From: Schistosoma mansoni
Taxonomy: Eukaryota > Platyhelminthes > Trematoda > Strigeidida > Schistosomatidae
NCBI RefSeq assembly: GCF_000237925.1
Contig: NC_031500.1
Span: 19,679,753 to 19,743,752, forward strand
Direction of reading: 5' to 3'
Length of the DNA stretch: 64,000 nucleotides
Part shown: positions 1 to 12,329 of the stretch, piece after piece
Layout: every line of letters begins with the position of its first letter
Position numbering within the stretch: the stretch's first letter is position 1
Program-made: the position numbers and the translations under genes
Notes under the pieces: model-generated
Seen by the model: only the letters and a program-made list of their open reading frames with translations
Databases searched by the model: none
Told to the model about the DNA's origin: nothing

Positions 1-385
1 CTTGGTGTATTGGATGACATAGATCGACGCTTCACTAATGTCAATGTGTCGGTGCTAGTGTGTTCGTGCACATGTGAGTTGGAGTGAGTGTGTGAGTGAG
101 TCAGGGATACATGAATTCAGTAGGCGATTCGTTTGTTTGTCTGACTGTCAGTTTGCTCCACATGTATGCACGTGGATGTCAGGAAGAGTGAGTGGTTCAG
201 TTTTGTTGTGTGTAGGTGTAGATGTAGGTGACGGTGAATCTGAAGGACAAGATGGGGATGAATATGTGAGTGACGTTATGTAGATGCTGGTAATGGAATG
301 GATAATTGCATGTGGAATTGTAGTTGAAATATGTTAGGTATGGTCAGAATGTGTGGTGTTGTGTGTATGGTAGCGACGCGAACGT

Positions 386-457
386 GGCCTCGTGGTGTAG
401 CGGTGAGCACTTCGGACTCTGAATCCGGCAACCCGAGTTCGGATCTCGACGAGGCCT
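386..457 (+). tRNA. tRNA-Gln: tRNA-Gln (CTG), T-arm variant
   Basis: It folds as a 72-nt cloverleaf without an intron. The acceptor stem is GGCCTCG/CGAGGCC, the D stem GTGT/GCAC, the anticodon stem TCGGA/TCCGG and the loop CTCTGAA (anticodon CTG). Box A (TGGTGTAGCGG) is good. The T loop reads TTCGGAT, so conserved A58 is G, and the T stem ends CTCGA, giving a C49-A65 mismatch. Both changes also weaken box B. A TTTT Pol III terminator lies at 472-475. It may be transcribed poorly or be non-functional. Confidence 0.85.
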
Positions 458-947
458 CATGATGTGGGCACTTTTGAAATCATCAATAACCATGTGCATC
501 ACTTCGATCACGTCGTCCCAATCACACTTCACGAGTCCACTCAACACAAACACTCCTCAGTCTGATCAGTCAACTGGTCAGTCGACAGCATCAACGACAT
601 GCTGTGCTTCACAAACTACATCATCTGTGTTCGACCGATTCCAGTCACACACTCACCACCACGTACACATGTCCAAATCACACATGTTCATCAAGCTACC
701 ACATATCCACACCGATTCATCCTACTCTACACTTGTACACCTGCATGTGACTACGCACATGTGTAATTCAGCCATTGTATTTCACAGACTGATCCAGTAT
801 TGATGCTTGTGTGTGTATGTGATTGCAGAGTTGCGTGCACTGTGGGATATTTTGTGCGAGCGAAACAATGTTGTTGGTGGCATCGCGTGTCGTTTGTATG
901 TGTGTTGTGAATGTGTGATGTTATGTATGTGGTGAGCGTGCAACTAC

Positions 948-1019
948 GGTGTGGTGGTGTGGAGGTTGGCACTCCGACCTGTGAATTCAGTGACCCGAGT
1001 TCGAGTCTGGGAGGAGCCT
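948..1019 (+). pseudogene. tRNA-like sequence, His-type anticodon loop
   Basis: It aligns over its length with the tRNA-Gln frame. The D arm is GTGT-GGAGGTTG-GCAC, the anticodon loop CTGTGAA (GTG, His), and the T arm CCGAG-TTCGAGT-CTGGG with one mismatch. The acceptor ends (GGTGTGG and AGGAGCC) pair only at the first three positions, and the anticodon stem is weak. No T run follows. I read it as a tRNA-derived relic, not a working tRNA-His. Box A and box B remain recognisable. Confidence 0.6.
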
Positions 1020-1643
1020 CGTCCTGTCAGGTGTCTTCAAACTACCACTGACCACCATGTGAAACACTTCAAGATGCATTCCTCCGACCACATCACACCA
1101 CTCACACTCGACCAGTGCACACTGCTACTTCTCAGTCAGCACGTTTGTCCAACCGTTTCGTGTGACCGGAATAGTGGTCGTGATGTCCGTGAGACGATCG
1201 AATGGCACACCAGCTAGACACAGTGTACCGAATCAGATGTTGATGTTGTTCTGAATAGCTTGGTGTATTGGATGACATAGACCGACGCTTCACTAATGTC
1301 AATGTGTCGGTGCTAGTGTGTTCGTGCACATGTGAGTTGGAGTGAGTGTGTGAGTGAGTCAGGGATACATGAATTCAGTAGGCGATTCGTTTGTTTGTCT
1401 GACTGTCAGTTTGCTCCACATGTATGCACGTGGATGTCAGGAAGAGTGAGTGGTTCAGTTTTGTTGTGTGTAGGTGTAGATGTAGGTGACGGTGAATCTG
1501 AAGGACAAGATGGGGATGAATATGTGAGTGACGTTATGTAGATGCTGGTAATGGAATGGATAATTGCATGTGGAATTGTAGTTGAAATATGTTAGGTATG
1601 GTCAGAATGTGTGGTGTTGTGTGTATGGTAGCGACGCGAACGT

Positions 1644-1715
1644 GGCCTCGTGGTGTAGCGGTGAGCACTTCGGACTCTGAATCCGGCAACCCGAGTTCGG
1701 ATCTCGACGAGGCCT
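1644..1715 (+). tRNA. tRNA-Gln: tRNA-Gln (CTG), T-arm variant
   Basis: Identical in tRNA sequence to the copy at 386, with the same A58G and G65A changes. The shared changes point to copying from a common variant unit. Confidence 0.85.
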
Positions 1716-2205
1716 CATGATGTGGGCACTTTTGAAATCATCAATAACCATGTGCATCACTTCGATCACGTCGTCCCAATCACACTTCACGAGTCCACTC
1801 AACACAAACACTCCTCAGTCTGATCAGTCAACTGGTCAGTCGACAGCATCAACGACATGCTGTGCTTCACAAACTACATCATATGTGTTCGACCGATTCC
1901 AGTCACACACTCACCACCACGTACACATGTCCAAATCACACATGTTCATCAAGCTACCACATATCCACACCGATTCATCCTACTCTACACTTGTACACCT
2001 GCATGTGACTACGCACATGTGTAATTCAGCCATTGTATTTCACAGACTGATCCAGTATTGATGCTTGTGTGTGTATGTGATTGCAGAGTTGCGTGCACTG
2101 TGGGATATTTTGTGCGAGCGAAACAATGTTGTTGGTGGCATCGCGTGTCGTTTGTATGTGTGATGTGAATGTGTGATGTTATGTATGTGGTGAGCGTGCA
2201 ACTAC

Positions 2206-2277
2206 GGTGTGGTGGTGTGGAGGTTGGCACTCCGACCTGTGAATTCAGTGACCCGAGTTCGAGTCTGGGAGGAGCCT
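2206..2277 (+). pseudogene. tRNA-like sequence, copy 2
   Basis: Same sequence and defects as the copy at 948. Confidence 0.6.
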
Positions 2278-2901
2278 CGTCCTGTCAGGTGTCTTCAAAC
2301 TACCACTGACCACCATGTGAAACACTTCAAGATGCATTCCTCCGACCACATCACACCACTCACACTCGACCAGTGCACACTGCTACTTCTCAGTCAGCAC
2401 GTTTGTCCAACCGTTTCGTGTGACCGGAATAGTGGTCGTGATGTCCGTGAGACGATCGAATGGCACACCAGCTAGACACAGTGTACCGAATCAGATGTTG
2501 ATGTTGTTCTGAATAGCTTGGTGTATTGGATGACATAGATCGACGCTTCACTAATGTCAATGTGTCGGTGCTAGTGTGTTCGTGCACATGTGAGTTGGAG
2601 TGAGTGTGTGAGTGAGTCAGGGATACATGAATTCAGTAGGCGATTCGTTTGTTTGTCTGACTGTCAGTTTGCTCCACATGTATGCACGTGGATGTCAGGA
2701 AGAGTGAGTGGTTCAGTTTTGTTGTGTGTAGGTGTAGATGTAGGTGACGGTGAATCTGAAGGACAAGATGGGGATGAATATGTGAGTGACGTTATGTAGA
2801 TGCTGGTAATGGAATGGATAATTGCATGTGGAATTGTAGTTGAAATATGTTAGGTATGGTCAGAATGTGTGGTGTTGTGTGTATGGTAGCGACGCGAACG
2901 T

Positions 2902-2973
2902 GGCCTCGTGGTGTAGCGGTGAGCACTTCGGACTCTGAATCCGGCAACCCGAGTTCGAATCTCGGCGAGGCCT
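2902..2973 (+). tRNA. tRNA-Gln: tRNA-Gln (CTG), intact
   Basis: A full cloverleaf. The T arm is CCGAG-TTCGAAT-CTCGG, perfectly paired, with box B consensus GTTCGAATC. The anticodon loop is CTCTGAA. The acceptor, D and anticodon stems match the other copies, and a TTTT stretch follows about 15 nt past the end. This is one of two CTG copies here with no visible defect. Confidence 0.95.
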
Positions 2974-3463
2974 CATGATGTGGGCACTTTTGAAATCATC
3001 AATAACCATGTGCATCACTTCGATCACGTCGTCCCAATCACACTTCACGAGTCCACTCAACACAAACACTCCTCAGTCTGATCAGTCAACTGGTCAGTCG
3101 ACAGCATCAACGACATGCTGTGCTTCACAAACTACGTCATCTGTGTTCGACCGATTCCAGTCACACACTCACCACCACGTACACATGTCCAAATCACACA
3201 TGTTCATCAAGCTACCACATATCCACACCGATTCATCCTACTCTACACTTGTACACCTGCATGTGACTACGCACATGTGTAATTCAGCCATTGTATTTCA
3301 CAGACTGATCCAGTATTGATGCTTGTGTGTGTATGTGATTGCAGAGTTGCGTGCACTGTGGGATATTTTGTGCGAGCGAAACAATGTTGTTGGTGGCATC
3401 GCGTGTCGTTTGTATGTGTGTTGTGAATGTGTGATGTTATGTATGTGGTGAGCGTGCAACTAC

Positions 3464-3535
3464 GGTGTGGTGGTGTGGAGGTTGGCACTCCGACCTGTGA
3501 ATTCAGTGACCCGAGTTCGAGTCTGGGAGGAGCCT
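3464..3535 (+). pseudogene. tRNA-like sequence, copy 3
   Basis: Same as the copy at 948. The DNA downstream carries three 1-base insertions (near 3570-3606) that make this unit 1261 bp. Confidence 0.6.
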
Positions 3536-4162
3536 CGTCCTGTCAGGTGTCTTCAAACTACCACTGACCCACCATGTGAAACACTTCAAGATGCATTTCC
3601 TCCGATCCACATCACACCACTCACACCCGACCAGTGCACACTGCTACTTCTCAGTCAGCACGTTTGTCCAACCGTTTCGTGTGACCGGAATAGTGGTCGT
3701 GATGTCCGTGAGACGATCGAATGGCACACCAGCTAGACACAGTGTACCGAATCAGATGTTGATGTTGTCCTGGATAGCTTGGTGTATTGGATGACATAGG
3801 TCGACGCTTCACTAATGTCAATGTGTCGGTGCTAGTGTGTTCGTGCACATGTGAGTTGGAGTGAGTGTGTGAGTGAGTCAGGGATACATGAATTCAGTAG
3901 GCGATTCGTTTGTTTGTCTGACTGTCAGTTTGCTCCACATGTATGCACGTGGATGTCAGGAAGAGTGAGTGGTTCAGTTTTGTTGTGTGTAGGTGTAGAT
4001 GTAGGTGACGGTGAATCTGAAGGACAAGATGGGGATGAATATGTGAGTGACGTTATGTAGGTGCTGGTAATGGAATGGATAATTGCATGTGGAATTGTAG
4101 TTGAAATATGTTAGGTTTGATCAGAATGTGTGGTGTTGTGTGTATGGTAGCGACGCGAACGT

Positions 4163-4234
4163 GGCCTCGTGGTGTAGCGGTGAGCACTTCGGACTCTGAA
4201 CCCGGCAACCCGAGTTCGAATCTCGACGAGGCCT
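4163..4234 (+). tRNA. tRNA-Gln: tRNA-Gln (CTG), two stem mismatches
   Basis: The anticodon CTG is kept, but the 3' anticodon stem reads CCCGG, giving A31-C39. The T stem ends CTCGA, giving C49-A65. The T loop is the normal TTCGAAT. Box A and box B are usable, so it may be transcribed but fold less stably. Confidence 0.85.
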
Positions 4235-4724
4235 CATGATGTGGGCACTTTTGAAATCATCAATAACCATGTGCATCACTTCGATCACGTCGTCCGAATC
4301 ACACTTCACGAGTCCACTCAACACAAACACTCCTCAGTCTGATCAGTCAACTGGTCAGTCGACAGCATCAACGACATGCTGTGCTTCACAAACTACGTCA
4401 TCTGTGTTCGACCGATTCCAGTCACACACTCACCACCACGTACGCATGTCCAAATCACACATGTTCATCAAGCTACCACATATCCACACCGATTCATCCT
4501 ACTCTACACTTGTACACCTGCATGTGACTACGCACATGTGTAATTCAGCCATTGTATTTCACAGACTGATCCAGTATTGATGCTTGTGTGTGTATGTGAT
4601 TGCAGAGTTGCGTGCACTGTGGGATATTTTGTGCGAGCGAAACAATGTTGTTGGTGGCATCGCGTGTCGTTTGTATGTGTGATGTGAATGTGTGATGTTA
4701 TGTATGTGGCGAGCGTGCAACTAC

Positions 4725-4796
4725 GGTGTGGTGGTGTGGAGGTTGGCACTCCGACCTGTGAATTCAGTGACCCGAGTTCGAGTCTGGGAGGAGCCT
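4725..4796 (+). pseudogene. tRNA-like sequence, copy 4
   Basis: Same as the copy at 948. A G-to-C change lies just upstream (GTGGCGAGC). Confidence 0.6.
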
Positions 4797-5442
4797 CGTC
4801 CTGTCAGGTGTCTTCAAACTACCACTGACCACCATGTGAAACACTTCAAGATGCATTCCTCCGACCACATCACACCACTCACACTCGACCAGTGCACACT
4901 GCTACTTCTCAGTCAGCACGTTTGTCCAACCGTTTCGTGTGACCGGAATAGTGGTCGTGATGTCCGTGAGACGATCGAATGGCACACCAGCTAGACACAG
5001 TGTACCGAATCAGATGTTGATGTTGTCCTGGATAGCTTGGTGTATTGGATGACATAGGTCGACGCTTCACTAATGTCAATGTGTCGGTGCTAGTGTGTTC
5101 GTGCACATGTGAGTTGGAGTGAGTGTGTGAGTGAGTCAGGGATACATGAATTCAGTAGGCGATTCGTTTGTTTGTCTGACTGTCAGTTTGCTCCACATGT
5201 ATGCACGTGGATGTCAGGAAGAGTGAGTGGTTCAGTTTTGTTGTGTGTAGGTGTAGATGTAGGTGACGGTGAATCTGAAGGACAAGATGGGGATGAATAT
5301 GTGAGTGACGTTATGTAGATGCTGGTAATGGAATGGATAATTGTATGTGGAATTGTTGTTGATACATGGTAGATAAGATGTAGTTATGATGTAGGTATGA
5401 TCAGAATGTGTGGTGTTGTGCGTGTGGTAGCGACGCGAACGT

Positions 5443-5514
5443 GGCCTCGTGGTGTAGCGGTGAGCACTTCGGACTTTGAATCCGGCAACCCGAGTTCGAA
5501 TCTCGGCGAGGCCT
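5443..5514 (+). tRNA. tRNA-Gln: tRNA-Gln (TTG), intact
   Basis: The cloverleaf matches the intact CTG copies except for loop CTTTGAA, which gives anticodon TTG. The T arm is perfectly paired. It sits in the first 1293-bp unit, and the TTTT terminator follows in GCACTTTTG. Confidence 0.95.
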
Positions 5515-6017
5515 TGTGATGTGTGCACTTTTGAAATCATCACTAAACATGTGCATCACTTCGCAACAACACCTCGATCACGTCGTCCCAATCACACTTC
5601 ACGAGTCCACTCAACACAAACACTCCTCAGTCTGATCAGTCAACTGGTCAGTCGACAGCATCAACGACATGCTGTGATTCACAAACTACATCATATGTGT
5701 TCGACCGATTCCAGTCACACACTCACCACTACGTACACATGTCCAAATCACACATGTTCATCAAGCTACCACATATCCACACCGATTCATCCTACTCTAC
5801 ACTTGTACACCTGCATGTGACTACGCACATGTGTAATTCAGCCATTGTATTTCACAGACTGATCCAGTATTGATGCTTGTGTGTGTATGTGATTGCAGTG
5901 TTGCGTGCACTGTGGGATATTTTGTGCGAGCGAAACAATGTTGTTGGTGGCATCGCGTGTCGTTTGTATGTGTGATGTGAATGTGTGATGTTATGTATGT
6001 GGTGAGCGTGCAACTAC

Positions 6018-6089
6018 GGTGTGGTGGTGTGGAGGTTGGCACTCCGACCTGTGAATTCAGTGACCCGAGTTCGAGTCTGGGAGGAGCCT
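6018..6089 (+). pseudogene. tRNA-like sequence, copy 5
   Basis: Same as the copy at 948, but in a 1293-bp unit, so it does not vary with the Gln anticodon type. Confidence 0.6.
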
Positions 6090-6713
6090 CGTCCTGTCAG
6101 GTGTCTTCAAACTACCACTGACCACCATGTGAAACACTTCAAGATGCATTCCTCCGACCACATCACACCACTCACACTCGACCAGTGCACACTGCTACTT
6201 CTCAGTCAGCACGTTTGTCCAACCGTTTCGTGTGACCGGAATAGTGGTCGTGATGTCCGTGAGACGATCGAATGGCACACCAGCTAGACACAGTGTACCG
6301 AATCAGATGTTGATGTTGTCCTGGATAGCTTGGTGTATTGGATGACATAGGTCGACGCTTCACTAATGTCAATGTGTCGGTGCTAGTGTGTTCGTGCACA
6401 TGTGAGTTGGAGTGAGTGTGTGAGTGAGTCAGGGATACATGAATTCAGTAGGCGATTCGTTTGTTTGTCTGACTGTCAGTTTGCTCCACATGTATGCACG
6501 TGGATGTCAGGAAGAGTGAGTGGTTCAGTTTTGTTGTGTGTAGGTGTAGATGTAGGTGACGGTGAATCTGAAGGACAAGATGGGGATGAATATGTGAGTG
6601 ACGTTATGTAGGTGCTGGTAATGGAATGGATAATTGCATGTGGAATTGTAGTTGAAATATGTTAGGTATGGTCAGAATGTGTGGTGTTGTGTGTATGGTA
6701 GCGACGCGAACGT

Positions 6714-6785
6714 GGCCTCGTGGTGTAGCGGTGAGCACTTCGGACTCTGAATCCGGCAACCCGAGTTCGGATCTCGACGAGGCCT
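6714..6785 (+). tRNA. tRNA-Gln: tRNA-Gln (CTG), T-arm variant
   Basis: Carries the same A58G plus G65A pair as the copies at 386 and 1644, although it lies four units away from the nearer of them. Confidence 0.85.
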
Positions 6786-7275
6786 CATGATGTGGGCACT
6801 TTTGAAATCATCAATAACCATGTGCATCACTTCGATCACGTCGTCCCAATCACACTTCACGAGTCCACTCAACACAAACACTCCTCAGTCTGATCAGTCA
6901 ACTGGTCAGTCGACAGCATCAACGACATGCTGTGCTTCACAAACTACGTCATCTGTGTTCGACCGATTCCAGTCACACACTCACCACCACGTACACATGT
7001 CCAAATCACACATGTTCATCAAGCTACCACATATCCACACCGATTCATCCTACTCTACACTTGTACACCTGCATGTGACTACGCACATGTGTAATTCAGC
7101 CATTGTATTTCACAGACTGATCCAGTATTGATGCTTGTGTGTGTATGTGATTGCAGAGTTGCGTGCACTGTGGGATATTTTGTGCGAGCGAAACAATGTT
7201 GTTGGTGGCATTGCGTGTCGTTTGTATGTGTGTTGTGAATGTGTGATGTTATGTATGTGGTGAGCGTGCAACTAC

Positions 7276-7347
7276 GGTGTGGTGGTGTGGAGGTTGGCAC
7301 TCCGACCTGTGAATTCAGTGACCCGAGTTCGAGTCTGGGAGGAGCCT
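7276..7347 (+). pseudogene. tRNA-like sequence, copy 6
   Basis: Same sequence and defects as the copy at 948. Confidence 0.6.
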
Positions 7348-7971
7348 CGTCCTGTCAGGTGTCTTCAAACTACCACTGACCACCATGTGAAACACTTCAA
7401 GATGCATTCCTCCGACCACATCACACCACTCACACTCGACCAGTGCACACTGCTACTTCTCAGTCAGCACGTTTGTCCAACCGTTTCGTGTGACCGGAAT
7501 AGTGGTCGTGATGTCCGTGAGACGATCGAATGGCACACCAGCTAGACACAGTGTACCGAATCAGATGTTGATGTTGTTCTGAATAGCTTGGTGTATTGGA
7601 TGACATAGACCGACGCTTCACTAATGTCAATGTGTCGGTGCTAGTGTGTTCGTGCACATGTGAGTTGGAGTGAGTGTGTGAGTGAGTCAGGGATACATGA
7701 ATTCAGTAGGCGATTCGTTTGTTTGTCTGACTGTCAGTTTGCTCCACATGTATGCACGTGGATGTCAGGAAGAGTGAGTGGTTCAGTTTTGTTGTGTGTA
7801 GGTGTAGATGTAGGTGACGGTGAATCTGAAGGACAAGATGGGGATGAATATGTGAGTGACGTTATGTAGATGCTGGTAATGGAATGGATAATTGCATGTG
7901 GAATTGTAGTTGAAATATGTTAGGTATGGTCAGAATGTGTGGTGTTGTGTGTATGGTAGCGACGCGAACGT

Positions 7972-8043
7972 GGCCTCGTGGTGTAGCGGTGAGCACTTCG
8001 GACTCTGAATCCGGCAACCCGAGTTCGAATCTCGGCGAGGCCT
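7972..8043 (+). tRNA. tRNA-Gln: tRNA-Gln (CTG), intact
   Basis: Same tRNA sequence as the intact copy at 2902: paired T stem, TTCGAAT loop and anticodon CTG. Confidence 0.95.
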
Positions 8044-8533
8044 CATGATGTGGGCACTTTTGAAATCATCAATAACCATGTGCATCACTTCGATCACGTC
8101 GTCCCAATCACACTTCACGAGTCCACTCAACACAAACACTCCTCAGTCTGATCAGTCAACTGGTCAGTCGACAGCATCAACGACATGCTGTGCTTCACAA
8201 ACTACGTCATCTGTGTTCGACCGATTCCAGTCACACACTCACCACCACGTACACATGTCCAAATCACACATGTTCATCAAGCTACCACATATCCACACCG
8301 ATTCATCCTACTCTACACTTGTACACCTGCATGTGACTACGCACATGTGTAATTCAGCCATTGTATTTCACAGACTGATCCAGTATTGATGCTTGTGTGT
8401 GTATGTGATTGCAGAGTTGCGTGCACTGTGGGATATTTTGTGCGAGCGAAACAATGTTGTTGGTGGCATCGCGTGTCGTTTGTATGTGTGATGTGAATGT
8501 GTGATGTTATGTATGTGGTGAGCGTGCAACTAC

Positions 8534-8605
8534 GGTGTGGTGGTGTGGAGGTTGGCACTCCGACCTGTGAATTCAGTGACCCGAGTTCGAGTCTGGGAGG
8601 AGCCT
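8534..8605 (+). pseudogene. tRNA-like sequence, copy 7
   Basis: Same sequence and defects as the copy at 948. Confidence 0.6.
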
Positions 8606-9251
8606 CGTCCTGTCAGGTGTCTTCAAACTACCACTGACCACCATGTGAAACACTTCAAGATGCATTCCTCCGACCACATCACACCACTCACACTCGACCA
8701 GTGCACACTGCTACTTCTCAGTCAGCACGTTTGTCCAACCGTTTCGTGTGACCGGAATAGTGGTCGTGATGTCCGTGAGACGATCGAATGGCACACCAGC
8801 TAGACACAGTGTACCGAATCAGATGTTGATGTTGTCCTGGATAGCTTGGTGTATTGGATGACATAGGTCGACGCTTCACTAATGTCAATGTGTCGGTGCT
8901 AGTGTGTTCGTGCACATGTGAGTTGGAGTGAGTGTGTGAGTGAGTCAGGGATACATGAATTCAGTAGGCGATTCGTTTGTTTGTCTGACTGTCAGTTTGC
9001 TCCACATGTATGCACGTGGATGTCAGGAAGAGTGAGTGGTTCAGTTTTGTTGTGTGTAGGTGTAGATGTAGGTGACGGTGAATCTGAAGGACAAGATGGG
9101 GATGAATATGTGAGTGACGTTATGTAGATGCTGGTAATGGAATGGATAATTGTATGTGGAATTGTTGTTGATACATGGTAGATAAGATGTAGTTATGATG
9201 TAGGTATGATCAGAATGTGTGGTGTTGTGCGTGTGGTAGCGGCGCGAACGT

Positions 9252-9323
9252 GGCCTCGTGGTGTAGCGGTGAGCACTTCGGACTTTGAATCCGGCAACCC
9301 GAGTTCGAATCTCGGCGAGGCCT
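9252..9323 (+). tRNA. tRNA-Gln: tRNA-Gln (TTG), intact
   Basis: Same tRNA sequence as the TTG copy at 5443. The 5' flank has one base change (GGCGCG for GACGCG) just upstream. Confidence 0.95.
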
Positions 9324-9826
9324 TGTGATGTGTGCACTTTTGAAATCATCACTAAACATGTGCATCACTTCGCAACAACACCTCGATCACGTCGTCCCAA
9401 TCACACTTCACGAGTCCACTCAACACAAACACTCCTCAGTCTGATCAGTCAACTGGTCAGTCGACAGCATCAACGACATGCTGTGATTCACAAACTACAT
9501 CATATGTGTTCGACCGATTCCAGTCACACACTCACCACTACGTACACATGTCCAAATCACACATGTTCATCAAGCTACCACATATCCACACCGATTCATC
9601 CTACTCTACACTTGTACACCTGCATGTGACTACGCACATGTGTAATTCAGCCATTGTATTTCACAGACTGATCCAGTATTGATGCTTGTGTGTGTATGTG
9701 ATTGCAGTGTTGCGTGCACTGTGGGATATTTTGTGCGAGCGAAACAATGTTGTTGGTGGCATCGCGTGTCGTTTGTATGTGTGATGTGAATGTGTGATGT
9801 TATGTATGTGGTGAGCGTGCAACTAC

Positions 9827-9898
9827 GGTGTGGTGGTGTGGAGGTTGGCACTCCGACCTGTGAATTCAGTGACCCGAGTTCGAGTCTGGGAGGAGCCT
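9827..9898 (+). pseudogene. tRNA-like sequence, copy 8
   Basis: Same sequence and defects as the copy at 948. Confidence 0.6.
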
Positions 9899-10544
9899 CG
9901 TCCTGTCAGGTGTCTTCAAACTACCACTGACCACCATGTGAAACACTTCAAGATGCATTCCTCCGACCACATCACACCACTCACACTCGACCAGTGCACA
10001 CTGCTACTTCTCAGTCAGCACGTTTGTCCAACCGTTTCGTGTGACCGGAATAGTGGTCGTGATGTCCGTGAGACGATCGAATGGCACACCAGCTAGACAC
10101 AGTGTACCGAATCAGATGTTGATGTTGTCCTGGATAGCTTGGTGTATTGGATGACATAGGTCGACGCTTCACTAATGTCAATGTGTCGGTGCTAGTGTGT
10201 TCGTGCACATGTGAGTTGGAGTGAGTGTGTGAGTGAGTCAGGGATACATGAATTCAGTAGGCGATTCGTTTGTTTGTCTGACTGTCAGTTTGCTCCACAT
10301 GTATGCACGTGGATGTCAGGAAGAGTGAGTGGTTCAGTTTTGTTGTGTGTAGGTGTAGATGTAGGTGACGGTGAATCTGAAGGACAAGATGGGGATGAAT
10401 ATGTGAGTGACGTTATGTAGATGCTGGTAATGGAATGGATAATTGTATGTGGAATTGTTGTTGATACATGGTAGATAAGATGTAGTTATGATGTAGGTAT
10501 GATCAGAATGTGTGGTGTTGTGCGTGTGGTAGCGACGCGAACGT

Positions 10545-10616
10545 GGCCTCGTGGTGTAGCGGTGAGCACTTCGGACTTTGAATCCGGCAACCCGAGTTCG
10601 AATCTCGGCGAGGCCT
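10545..10616 (+). tRNA. tRNA-Gln: tRNA-Gln (TTG), intact
   Basis: TTG isoacceptor with all four stems paired and consensus box A and B. It lies in a 1293-bp unit next to two more of the same type. Confidence 0.95.
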
Positions 10617-11119
10617 TGTGATGTGTGCACTTTTGAAATCATCACTAAACATGTGCATCACTTCGCAACAACACCTCGATCACGTCGTCCCAATCACACT
10701 TCACGAGTCCACTCAACACAAACACTCCTCAGTCTGATCAGTCAACTGGTCAGTCGACAGCATCAACGACATGCTGTGATTCACAAACTACATCATATGT
10801 GTTCGACCGATTCCAGTCACACACTCACCACTACGTACACATGTCCAAATCACACATGTTCATCAAGCTACCACATATCCACACCGATTCATCCTACTCT
10901 ACACTTGTACACCTGCATGTGACTACGCACATGTGTAATTCAGCCATTGTATTTCACAGACTGATCCAGTATTGATGCTTGTGTGTGTATGTGATTGCAG
11001 TGTTGCGTGCACTGTGGGATATTTTGTGCGAGCGAAACAATGTTGTTGGTGGCATCGCGTGTCGTTTGTATGTGTGATGTGAATGTGTGATGTTATGTAT
11101 GTGGTGAGCGTGCAACTAC

Positions 11120-11191
11120 GGTGTGGTGGTGTGGAGGTTGGCACTCCGACCTGTGAATTCAGTGACCCGAGTTCGAGTCTGGGAGGAGCCT
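11120..11191 (+). pseudogene. tRNA-like sequence, copy 9
   Basis: Same sequence and defects as the copy at 948. Confidence 0.6.
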
Positions 11192-11837
11192 CGTCCTGTC
11201 AGGTGTCTTCAAACTACCACTGACCACCATGTGAAACACTTCAAGATGCATTCCTCCGACCACATCACACCACTCACACTCGACCAGTGCACACTGCTAC
11301 TTCTCAGTCAGCACGTTTGTCCAACCGTTTCGTGTGACCGGAATAGTGGTCGTGATGTCCGTGAGACGATCGAATGGCACACCAGCTAGACACAGTGTAC
11401 CGAATCAGATGTTGATGTTGTCCTGGATAGCTTGGTGTATTGGATGACATAGGTCGACGCTTCACTAATGTCAATGTGTCGGTGCTAGTGTGTTCGTGCA
11501 CATGTGAGTTGGAGTGAGTGTGTGAGTGAGTCAGGGATACATGAATTCAGTAGGCGATCCGTTTGTTTGTCTGACTGTCAGTTTGCTCCACATGTATGCA
11601 CGTGGATGTCAGGAAGAGTGAGTGGTTCAGTTTTGTTGTGTGTAGGTGTAGATGTAGGTGACGGTGAATCTGAAGGACAAGATGGGGATGAATATGTGAG
11701 TGACGTTATGTAGATGCTGGTAATGGAATGGATAATTGTATGTGGAATTGTTGTTGATACATGGTAGATAAGATGTAGTTATGATGTAGGTATGATCAGA
11801 ATGTGTGGTGTTGTGCGTGTGGTAGCGACGCGAACGT

Positions 11838-11909
11838 GGCCTCGTGGTGTGGCGGTGAGCACTTCGGACTTTGAATCCGGCAACCCGAGTTCGAATCTCG
11901 GCGAGGCCT
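11838..11909 (+). tRNA. tRNA-Gln: tRNA-Gln (TTG), A14G variant
   Basis: The stems and anticodon TTG are intact, but the D loop begins GTGTGGCGG instead of GTGTAGCGG. This changes conserved A14 to G, which would disturb the U8-A14 tertiary pair and box A. It is the last tRNA-Gln of the array, upstream of the interrupted terminal unit. Confidence 0.85.
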
Positions 11910-12329
11910 TGTGATGTGTGCACTTTTGAAATCATCACTAAACATGTGCATCACTTCGCAACAACACCTCGATCACGTCGTCCCAATCACACTTCACGAG
12001 TCCACTCAACACAAACACTCCTCAGTCTGATCAGTCAACTGGTCAGTCGACAGCATCAACGACATGCTGTGATTCACAAACTACATCATATGTGTTCGAC
12101 CGATTCCAGTCACACACTCACCACTACGTACACATGTCCAAATCACACATGTTCATCAAGCTACCACATATCCACACCGATTCATCCTACTCTACACTTG
12201 TACACCTGCATGTGACTACGCACATGTGTAATTCAGCCATTGTATTTCACAGACTGATCCAGTATTGATGCATGTGTGTATGCTTGCGTTTATATTTCCG
12301 TCTTTATTTGATTGCAGTGTTGCCTACAC

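Noticed and set aside
74-12215. Dozens of 65-114 codon frames repeating through the satellite
   Set aside because: They repeat with the unit, overlap on both strands, cross the tRNA genes and have low-complexity composition. Nothing suggests translation.
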